Assembly (NCBI RefSeq): GCF_019456655.1
Contig: NZ_CP080332.1
Coordinates: 558,001-622,000 of the forward strand
Direction: 5' to 3'
DNA: 64,000 nt
Source of the DNA: Mycolicibacterium diernhoferi
Lineage (GTDB): Bacteria; Actinomycetota; Actinomycetes; Mycobacteriales; Mycobacteriaceae
Positions within the stretch are counted from its first letter, which is position 1; each line of letters starts with the position of its first letter. The notes beneath the pieces were generated by a model. The model did not search any database and was not told the origin of the DNA. It saw only the letters and a list, made by a program, of their open reading frames with translations. The position numbers and the translations under genes were made by a program. Shown in pieces: positions 40,926 through 47,099 of the stretch.

Positions 40926-41525
40926 ATGAACGCCAAGAGACCCATCCCCGAGACCGATGCCGAGCTGGCCGCGCGGTTCGAGCGGGACACTGCGCCCCTG
41001 CGGCCCGCCCTGATGCGCGGTGCGCGCAGGCTGACCCGGACCGAGGTCGACGCCGAGGACCTGTTGCAGGACGCGCTGCTGCATGCGTTCATGGGTTTCC
41101 GCGGGTTCGAACCCGACACCAACCTCAACGCCTGGCTCTTCCGCATCATGCGTAACCGGTGGATCAGCGGCTACCGGATGAAGCAACGCCGCCCGGCGGA
41201 GTACGCGACGGACTCCCTCGCGGAGCTGGAACAGACCGCCGGCCCGCGGCGCAGCGCCCGTTCCGCGGAGGCGGTGGCCCTGGACATCCTTCCCGACGCC
41301 CGACTGCGGGCCGCCCTGGACGAGCTCCCGGAAGGCTTCCGGATCGCGCTGTACTACGCGGACGTCCAGGGCTTGACCTATGCCGAAACCGCGGCGGCGA
41401 TGGGCACGCCGGTGGGCACCGTCATGTCCCGGGTGTTCCGCGCGCGGGCCCAGCTGCGCCACACCCTGGCCGCGATCGCCGACCGCGGGGCGCACCCGGT
41501 CGAGCTCGATCATCAGAGCGCATGA
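40926..41525 (+). CDS. ECF RNA polymerase sigma factor, SigH/SigR-like
   Basis: A 199-aa ECF sigma. Region 2 is DAEDLLQDALLHAFMGFRGFEPDTNLNAWLFRIMRNRWISGYR (split); region 4 is LPEGFRIALYYADVQGLTYAETAAAMGTPVGTVMSRVFRARAQL (split). The NLNAWLFRI...KQRRPAEY stretch is close to the SigH/SigR oxidative-stress group. Start ATG 40926 has only a weak GGA upstream. No anti-sigma gene with a zinc-binding HxxxCxxC domain is adjacent, which is unusual for this group. SDR and cupin genes follow immediately. Confidence 0.88.
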   Translation: MNAKRPIPETDAELAARFERDTAPLRPALMRGARRLTRTEVDAEDLLQDALLHAFMGFRGFEPDTNLNAWLFRIMRNRWISGYRMKQRRPAEYATDSLAELEQTAGPRRSARSAEAVALDILPDARLRAALDELPEGFRIALYYADVQGLTYAETAAAMGTPVGTVMSRVFRARAQLRHTLAAIADRGAHPVELDHQSA

Positions 41526-41539
41526 GAGAAAGGTATTGC

Positions 41540-42268
41540 ATGTCAACACAATTGGCCGGACAGACCGCACTGGTCACCGGTGGTACGGCGGGTATCGGGC
41601 TGGCCTGTGCGCGGCTGCTGGCCGGTGCCGGCGCCGCGGTGCTGATCACCGGGCGCGACCGTGCGCGGGGCGAGGCTGCGGCGGCCGCACTCGGCGCCGG
41701 CGTCCGTTTCGTCCGCGCCGATATCGCCGACCTCGACTCGGTGGCAGAGCTGGTGGCGCAGAGTTCCCGGGTCGACATCCTGGTCAACAACGCGGCCAGT
41801 TTCCCCGGTGCGCTGACCCTCGAGCAGGACGTGGCGTCGTTCGAGTCCACCTTCGACACGAATGTGCGCGGGACCTACTTCCTGGTCGCCGGGCTGGTTC
41901 CGGGCATGCTGGCGCGCGGTCACGGCAGCATCATCAACGTCACCTCCATGGTGGCGTCCAAGGGTGTGGCAGGTGCGTCGGTGTACAGCGCGTCCAAGGC
42001 TGCGGTGGAGTCGCTGACCAGGACGTGGGCCGCCGAGTTCGGGCCGGGCGGGGTGCGGGTCAACGCGGTGGCGCCGGGCCCGACCAACACCGAGGGCGTG
42101 GTCGCCGAATGGGGCGACGTCAATGACGAACTGGGCCGGGCGCTTCCGCTCGGGCGCACGGCCGAACCGGCCGAGATCGCCGAGGCGGTGTTGTTCCTGG
42201 CCTCGTCGGCATCGAGTTTCGTCACCGGAGCGACGCTGCACGCCGACGGCGGCGGCATCGCCGCGTGA
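41540..42268 (+). CDS. Short-chain dehydrogenase/reductase (SDR)
   Basis: A 242-aa classical SDR: TGGTAGIG cofactor motif, VNNAASF, Ser in VTSMVASKG, and catalytic YSASK. Start ATG 41540 has a GAGAAAGG Shine-Dalgarno; ATG 41522, overlapping the sigma stop, is the alternative. Co-transcribed with the sigma factor, so probably a stress-response oxidoreductase. Substrate unknown. Confidence 0.9.
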   Translation: MSTQLAGQTALVTGGTAGIGLACARLLAGAGAAVLITGRDRARGEAAAAALGAGVRFVRADIADLDSVAELVAQSSRVDILVNNAASFPGALTLEQDVASFESTFDTNVRGTYFLVAGLVPGMLARGHGSIINVTSMVASKGVAGASVYSASKAAVESLTRTWAAEFGPGGVRVNAVAPGPTNTEGVVAEWGDVNDELGRALPLGRTAEPAEIAEAVLFLASSASSFVTGATLHADGGGIAA

Positions 42269-42304
42269 GACAGCGACGTGAGAACTTCAGAACAGGAGAA
42301 CAGG

Positions 42305-42700
42305 ATGTCTGATACCTGGCGCACCGCACTGACCGTGCTGCAGGAGGCCAAGCCGGAGATCCCGGCCGACGCCCATGTGATGACCGTGGTCATCGAATTT
42401 CCGCCCGGCGATGCCGGCACCCCGCCGCACCGGCATGCCGGGCCGGCGTTCGGGTACGTCATCGAGGGCGAGATGCTGTTCGAACTCGAAGGGCAACCAC
42501 CCCGGGTGATCAAGGCCGGGGAGGCGTTCTGGGAGCCGGGAGGCGACGTCATCCACTACAGCGACGGCAACAACCGCACCGATATCCCGAGCAAGTTCAC
42601 CGTGACGATGATGTGTGTGCCCGGCCGGCCGATGCTGGAGCTGGTGGACGAGGGCGAACTGGAAGGGCGCAAAGACCTGCGGTGGCGGCCACCTTCCTGA
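42305..42700 (+). CDS. Single-domain cupin protein
   Basis: A 131-aa cupin. The metal-binding histidines are in TPPHRHAGPAFGYVIEG and VIHYSDG, giving the HxH...E...H arrangement. ATG 42305 is preceded by AGGAG. Small cupins of this type are often quercetinase-, pirin- or ChrR-like. ChrR anti-sigma factors combine a cupin with a zinc anti-sigma domain; that domain is absent here, so an anti-sigma role for this protein would be non-canonical. Last gene of the sigma operon, followed by a strong terminator. Confidence 0.85.
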   Translation: MSDTWRTALTVLQEAKPEIPADAHVMTVVIEFPPGDAGTPPHRHAGPAFGYVIEGEMLFELEGQPPRVIKAGEAFWEPGGDVIHYSDGNNRTDIPSKFTVTMMCVPGRPMLELVDEGELEGRKDLRWRPPS

Positions 42701-42719
42701 CGGAGCGAGTCCTGACAGC

Positions 42720-42755
42720 GATGAGCCCTCCCGCCGGTCGGCGGGAGGGCTCATC
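42720..42755. terminator. Strong hairpin terminator (16-bp perfect stem)
   Basis: GATGAGCCCTCCCGCC (42720-42735), loop GGTC, GGCGGGAGGGCTCATC (42740-42755): sixteen uninterrupted base pairs with a 4-nt loop, no U-tract. It ends the sigma/SDR/cupin operon and, being symmetrical, can also serve the convergent genes. Confidence 0.85.
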
Positions 42756-42771
42756 GGATGAGTAGGGGACC

Positions 42772-42834
42772 CTAGCGGGCGTACTTGCGGTGACGGCCCA
42801 TCAGGGCGGTCAGCCAGCGAACGTCGAGCAACAT
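42772..42834 (-). CDS. Possible 20-aa microprotein downstream of STAS gene
   Basis: A short frame encoding MLLDVRWLTALMGRHRKYAR, ending in TAG. It begins 15 nt after the STAS stop and is preceded by AAGGCGG at good spacing, as if translated as the last cistron of the STAS message. It has a hydrophobic first half and a strongly basic end, and ends just before a 16-bp terminator. No homologue is recognised; the small size means chance cannot be excluded. Confidence 0.35.
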   Translation of the reverse strand: MLLDVRWLTALMGRHRKYAR

Positions 42835-42849
42835 CTCTGTTCCGCCTTT

Positions 42850-43272
42850 CTATGCGGTCTTGTGCAGGAGCGGCAGCAGCCGGCGTCGGGCGAGCGTGCC
42901 CTCGGCGAAATGGTGCAGCGCCTCCGGGATGGAGGATGTGATGGGGAATGCGTCGTCGAGCAGCCGCAGGACATTGCTCACGGCCGGGCTGGAGACCACT
43001 GCCCATTCGACTCCTGCGAGGTCGCACTCGTCATCGAGGGCGTAGAGCAGTGACACACCACGCGCGGACAGGAACGTCACGCCACTCAGATCGAGGGCGA
43101 ACGGCTTCTCTGCGAGGACCAGTCGGCGGACCTTCTGGGTGAGTCGATCGAAGTTGTCGTCGTCGATGACACCCGAGATGGTCACCACCATGGCGAGGTG
43201 GCGGCACTGTGCTCGTAGCTCGGCGCCGTCGCAATCGACCGCCGGGTTCCCGTAGCGGAATGCGATCGTCAT
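42850..43272 (-). CDS. STAS-domain protein (anti-sigma factor antagonist-like)
   Basis: A 140-aa STAS-domain protein: MVVTISGVIDDDNF strand-turn, then ALDLSGVTFLSARGVSLLYAL, where the serine in LSARG corresponds to the phosphorylation site of SpoIIAA-type antagonists. A GGGAGG Shine-Dalgarno supports ATG 43272. Such proteins free a sigma factor by binding its anti-sigma factor when unphosphorylated; mycobacteria use them around SigF. No kinase or sigma partner is adjacent on this strand, so its partner must be elsewhere. Confidence 0.85.
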   Translation of the reverse strand: MTIAFRYGNPAVDCDGAELRAQCRHLAMVVTISGVIDDDNFDRLTQKVRRLVLAEKPFALDLSGVTFLSARGVSLLYALDDECDLAGVEWAVVSSPAVSNVLRLLDDAFPITSSIPEALHHFAEGTLARRRLLPLLHKTA

Positions 43273-43506
43273 GTTCTGCCTCCCTTCTGGTTCTGACCTG
43301 TCGTTCATCACTGACACCGAAGTTATCGGCGGAACTTAAGGTAGTTGGGAGTAGTGATTGAGACTTTGCTAAGAAGAAAGTCTGAGAGCCGGGTAAGGGT
43401 TCGCTGAGCGAAATGTACGTGGTTGTGCCACAAGGCATTTCGTTTTCATGTTTGATTACGCAAATTGGCGGGCACACCTTACCGCCGAGTAGCCTCAGGC
43501 CGGGGT
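43273..43506. other. AT-richer intergenic region with two hairpins
   Basis: A 234-bp gap that is visibly less GC-rich than its surroundings. It holds AGACTTT-N9-AAAGTCT (43361-43383), and CGAAATG...CATTTCG (43409-43442) with an inner GTGG/CCAC stem, followed on the plus strand by TTTT. The second hairpin lies 65 bp past the polymerase stop and may end that transcript. The STAS promoter must lie here. No gene was found. Confidence 0.4.
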
Positions 43507-44760
43507 TCAGTGCTCGGACTGATTTCCCGAATAGTTCTGCCACGGCGAGTAGTCGGCGATCAACGCCTCCTGGGGCGGTCGCAGCCGCTGCGGAACATGC
43601 TGCAGATTGATCCGGACGCGGTACCAGATCGAGCTCGGTCCACGCATACCGTCGACCAGGACATCGACCGGCTCCAGCAGGTCGGCAGCCTCAGGGTGGC
43701 TGCCGCGCCACACCTCGAGCGCGGCCATCGCCTCGTCCCGGGTCTTGGTCCGGGCCACCTCGATCAGCGGCATCTGGGACGCCCTGCGACCGTTCACACT
43801 CTTGCGGCCGGGTGGTTTCTCCGCGGGTCCGAGTGTCTCGGCGAGATCCAGCAGCCCGGTCAGCTCACCCGGATACGCATCCATCTCGGCCCACGGATCG
43901 CCGATCGCGGCGAACCGTGCCGGCACGCTGGCCACGGTGAACGCCTCGGGCCGGCAATCGGGCACCTCGTCCCAGTACAGCGGGGTGGACACCCGGGCAT
44001 CGGGCTTGGCCCGCACCGAGTAGGCGGAGGCGACGGTGCGGTCCTTGGCGTTCTGGTTGAAGTCCACGAACACCCGGGCGCCGCGTTCCTCCTTCCACCA
44101 GCGGGCGGTCGCGAGATCGGGTGCACGCTGCTCGACCACCCGCGCCACGGTCTCCGCCGCCAGCCGGACCTGCTTGAACGGCCAGTTCGGGTGGATGCGC
44201 GCATAGATGTGGAAGCCGCGGGAGCCCGACGTCTTCGGCCACGCGGTCAGGCCGTACTCCTCCAGCACCTCGCGGGCCACCGCCGCCACCGCCAGGATCT
44301 GCGCCCACTCCACGCCGGGCATCGGGTCCAGATCGACCCGCAACTCGTCGGGGTGCTCCAGGTCCTGCGCGCGCACCGGGTGTGGGTTGAGGTCGATGCA
44401 CCCCAATCCCACCGCCCACACCAGCCCGGCCGGTTCGGTGATCACGGCTTCCTTCGCCGACGTTCCGGATGCGTATTTGAGTTCGGCGACGTCGACGAAA
44501 TCCGGCCGCTTCTCCGGTGCCCGCTTCTGGAAGATCGCTTCTTCCTCGATGCCCTTGACGAACCGCTTCAGGATCATCGGGCGGTTGTGCACCCCGCGCA
44601 GCGCGCCGTCGGCAACCGCGAGGTAGTAGTCGACGAGATCGAGTTTGGTGATGTCGGCCCGCCCGCCCGCACCCGGAAAGATCACCTTCCCGGGGTTGCT
44701 GACCGAAACCTCGCGCCCGCCCACCTCCAGCGTCCTGCGACTACCGGCAGAAGCCCCCAT
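43507..44760 (-). CDS. LigD-type DNA polymerase/primase domain protein (PolD2-like)
   Basis: A 417-aa stand-alone polymerase of the archaeo-eukaryotic primase fold, as found in LigD and the mycobacterial PolD1/PolD2 paralogues. Recognisable segments are VSVSNPGKVIFPGAG, ILKRFVKGIEEEAIFQKRAP (metal-site neighbourhood), the catalytic acidic pair in LRVDLDPMPG, KTSGSRGFHIYARI (nucleotide-binding Ser/His) and VFVDFNQNAKDRTVASAYSVR. It can add ribo- or deoxynucleotides in repair of breaks or gaps; it lacks ligase and nuclease domains. ATG 44760 is chosen; the frame upstream runs into the fadD promoter. Its position next to fadD2 matches M. smegmatis, where PolD2 is encoded here (recalled). Confidence 0.85.
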   Translation of the reverse strand: MGASAGSRRTLEVGGREVSVSNPGKVIFPGAGGRADITKLDLVDYYLAVADGALRGVHNRPMILKRFVKGIEEEAIFQKRAPEKRPDFVDVAELKYASGTSAKEAVITEPAGLVWAVGLGCIDLNPHPVRAQDLEHPDELRVDLDPMPGVEWAQILAVAAVAREVLEEYGLTAWPKTSGSRGFHIYARIHPNWPFKQVRLAAETVARVVEQRAPDLATARWWKEERGARVFVDFNQNAKDRTVASAYSVRAKPDARVSTPLYWDEVPDCRPEAFTVASVPARFAAIGDPWAEMDAYPGELTGLLDLAETLGPAEKPPGRKSVNGRRASQMPLIEVARTKTRDEAMAALEVWRGSHPEAADLLEPVDVLVDGMRGPSSIWYRVRINLQHVPQRLRPPQEALIADYSPWQNYSGNQSEH

Positions 44761-44784
44761 GCGGCCATGGTAGTTATCCGTCCC

Positions 44785-44815
44785 GACTCGACACGAGTCA
44801 CATATTGTGGCGTGC
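44785..44815 (+). promoter_or_regulatory. fadD2 promoter: dyad and leaderless -10
   Basis: GACTC-GACAC-GAGTC (44785-44799) is a perfect 5-bp dyad. TATTGT (44803-44808) lies 7 nt before ATG 44816, with no Shine-Dalgarno. A regulator at the dyad would contact the -35 region of fadD2 and the divergent polymerase promoter. Confidence 0.45.
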
Positions 44816-46495
44816 ATGCCCAGCCTCACAGACCTGCCCGCTCAGGCAGCGGCCAAAGCCCAGCTGTATCTCGGCCGTGGAGCCGCGGAACTGCACTACG
44901 CGCGCAAGATGTTCGAAGCCGGTGCGCTGCGCCTGGAATCGCCTCAGGCCATGGCGGCGCTGTTCGCCGATATCCGACGATGGGGTGAGATCGGGATGAT
45001 CCCGGCGCTCAACGCCCGTCGGCATCCGGACCGACTCGCCGTCATCGACGACGAGGGGGAGTTCACCTTCGGCGAACTGGACCGGGCGGCCAACGCGGTC
45101 GCCAATGGCTTGCGCGCCAAGGGAGTCAAGGACGGTGACGGAGTCGCGCTGCTGATCCGTAACAACCGCTGGTTCCTGGTCGCGCTGTACGGCGCGGCCC
45201 GGGTCGGCGCCCGGATCATCATGCTCAACAGCGAGTTCTCCGGCCCGCAGATCAAGGAGGTGTCCGAGCGCGAGGGCACCGCGATCATCATCTACGACGA
45301 TGAGTACACCGCCGCGGTCGCGCAGGCCGAACCGGCGCTGGGCAAGCTGCGGGCGTTGCCCACCAACCCCGACAAGCCGGAGCCCTCGGGCAGCACCGAC
45401 GACACCCTGGCCGACCTCATCGCCCGCAGCAGCAAACAGACCGCCCCCAAGGTCGGCAAACACGCGTCGATCGTCATCCTGACCAGCGGCACCACCGGCA
45501 CTCCCAAGGGTGCCAACCGGCAGTCGCCGCCGTCGTTGGCGCCGATCGGCGGGGTGCTCTCGCATGTGCCCTTCAAATCCGGTGAGGTCACCGCGCTGCC
45601 TGCGCCGATGTTCCACGCACTGGGATTCCTGCACGCCACCATCGCGATGATGCTCGGCACCACGCTGGTGCTGCGCCGCCGGTTCAAGCCGGCCACCCTG
45701 CTCGCCGACATCGAGAAGCACAAGGTGACCGCCGTCGTGGTGGTCCCGGTGATGCTGTCGCGGCTGCTCGACGAACTCGACAAGACCCAGCCCAAGCCGG
45801 ACCTGTCCAGCCTGCGGATCGTGTTCGTCTCCGGCTCGCAACTCGGTGCCGAACTGGCCACCCGCGCGCTGCGGGAACTGGGCCCGATCATCTACAACCT
45901 GTACGGGTCCACCGAGATCGCCTTCGCGACCATCGCACGGCCGCAGGATCTGTCCATCAATCCCGCCACGGTGGGCCCGGTGGTCAAGGGCAACGTGGTG
46001 AAGTTGTTGGACGACAACGGGGTTGAGGTTCCACAGGGCGAGGTCGGGCGGATCTTCGTGCGCAACACCATCCCCTTCGAGGGGTACACCGGCGGCGGTG
46101 GCAAGCAGATCATCGACGGCATGATGTCCTCCGGCGATGTCGGCTACTTCGATGAGCACGGCCTGCTCTATGTATCAGGGCGGGATGACGAGATGATCGT
46201 CTCCGGTGGCGAGAACGTCTTCCCCGCCGAAGTCGAAGACCTGATCAGCGGGCATGCGGAGGTGGTCGAGGCGACCGCGATCGGTGTCGAGGACAAGGAT
46301 TGGGGGCACCGGCTGCGCGCCTTCGTCGTGAAGGTCGAGGGTGCCAGCATCGATGAGGACACCATCAAGGCCTACGTGCGCGACAACCTGGCCCGCTACA
46401 AGGTGCCGCGCGAGGTGATCTTCCTCGACGAGTTGCCGCGCAACCCGACCGGCAAGATCCTCAAGCGGGAGCTGCGTGACATCGAGGTCGATTAG
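44816..46495 (+). CDS. fadD2: Fatty acyl-CoA/AMP ligase FadD2
   Basis: A 559-aa adenylate-forming ligase. The AMP-binding P-loop TSGTTGTPKGA is at about residues 222-232, YGSTE in the middle, SGDVGYFDEHGLLYVSGRDDEMI (split) is the A8 hinge, and PTGKILKRELR holds the catalytic lysine. It activates a fatty acid to acyl-CoA for beta-oxidation or lipid remodelling. Convergent placement with FadE6 and proximity to Rv0272c-Rv0276-like genes match Rv0270 (fadD2) of M. tuberculosis. ATG 44816 is the start (GTG 44807 is an alternative). Confidence 0.88.
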   Translation: MPSLTDLPAQAAAKAQLYLGRGAAELHYARKMFEAGALRLESPQAMAALFADIRRWGEIGMIPALNARRHPDRLAVIDDEGEFTFGELDRAANAVANGLRAKGVKDGDGVALLIRNNRWFLVALYGAARVGARIIMLNSEFSGPQIKEVSEREGTAIIIYDDEYTAAVAQAEPALGKLRALPTNPDKPEPSGSTDDTLADLIARSSKQTAPKVGKHASIVILTSGTTGTPKGANRQSPPSLAPIGGVLSHVPFKSGEVTALPAPMFHALGFLHATIAMMLGTTLVLRRRFKPATLLADIEKHKVTAVVVVPVMLSRLLDELDKTQPKPDLSSLRIVFVSGSQLGAELATRALRELGPIIYNLYGSTEIAFATIARPQDLSINPATVGPVVKGNVVKLLDDNGVEVPQGEVGRIFVRNTIPFEGYTGGGGKQIIDGMMSSGDVGYFDEHGLLYVSGRDDEMIVSGGENVFPAEVEDLISGHAEVVEATAIGVEDKDWGHRLRAFVVKVEGASIDEDTIKAYVRDNLARYKVPREVIFLDELPRNPTGKILKRELRDIEVD

Positions 46496-46522
46496 CCCGC
46501 CGCACGGAATATCGCGGCACGC

Positions 46523-46541
46523 GCCGGGGTAGTACCTCGGC
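46523..46541. promoter_or_regulatory. Near-perfect 19-bp palindrome abutting an SDR start
   Basis: GCCGGGGTAGTACCTCGGC pairs at all positions around a central G except one G-T. Its core GGTAGTACCTCG is repeated exactly at 49364-49375 upstream of fadE6, pointing to one shared regulator. Confidence 0.5.
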
Positions 46542-47018
46542 GTGAGCATCGATCTGACCGGTAAGACCGCGCTCGTCACCGGCTCCACCCAGGGTCTGCC
46601 CCGCATGACCGAAAAGGGTTGGGGCAGAGTCTTTCAGATCGCCAGCGACTCGGCAATCGTGACGCCGGCGGAGATGATCCACTACGGGGTGTCCAAGACC
46701 GCGCTGCTGGCGGTGACCCGCGGCTTCGCCAAGGACGCGGCCGGCACCGGGGTGACGGTGAATTCGGTGATCGCCGGACCGACGCACACCGCGGGCGTGC
46801 AGGATTTCGTCTACCAGCTGGTGGGCAAGGACCTGCCGTGGGACGAGGCGCAGCGCGAATTCATGCGGCTGCACCGGCCGCAGTCGTTGATCCAGCGGCT
46901 GATCGAGCCGGCCGAGATCGCCAATATGGTGACGTACCTGGCCTCACCGCTGGCCTCGGCGACCACCGGTGGTGCGCTGCGGGTGGACGGCGGCTACGTG
47001 GACGCCATCCTGCCCTGA
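46542..47018 (+). pseudogene. SDR with ~100-residue in-frame internal deletion
   Basis: A 158-aa frame that begins like a full SDR (LTGKTALVTGSTQG, residues 5-18) and then jumps directly to the middle of the fold (LPRMTEKGWGRVFQIASDSAIV), missing roughly 100 residues: the rest of the cofactor-binding half including the expected NNAG region. The second half is well kept, including the catalytic HYGVSK Tyr/Lys and the C-terminal VDGGYVDAI. The reading frame is intact across the junction near 46596. Without the nucleotide-binding strands it should not work as a dehydrogenase. I call it a decayed gene; a retained small protein is possible since no stop has accumulated. GTG start. Confidence 0.75.
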
Positions 47019-47042
47019 CCTGTTGCCCGTGCTGAGCAGACG

Positions 47043-47080
47043 CAAAATCGCCCTATTTCCCGGGAAATAGGGCGATTTTG
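47043..47080. terminator. Perfect 19-bp palindromic terminator between convergent genes
   Basis: CAAAATCGCCCTATTTCCC (47043-47061) is followed directly by its exact complement (47062-47080), ending in ATTTTG. It fills the 81-bp gap between the SDR remnant and fadE6, which converge. With T-rich ends in both directions it fits a bidirectional intrinsic terminator. Confidence 0.85.
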
Positions 47081-47099
47081 TGCTTGCTCGCGGAGGGCT

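Noticed and set aside
43361..43383. AGACTTT...AAAGTCT hairpin as a small RNA or terminator
   Set aside because: The stem is short (7 bp) with a 9-nt loop and no gene ends into it; kept only as a note on the intergenic region.
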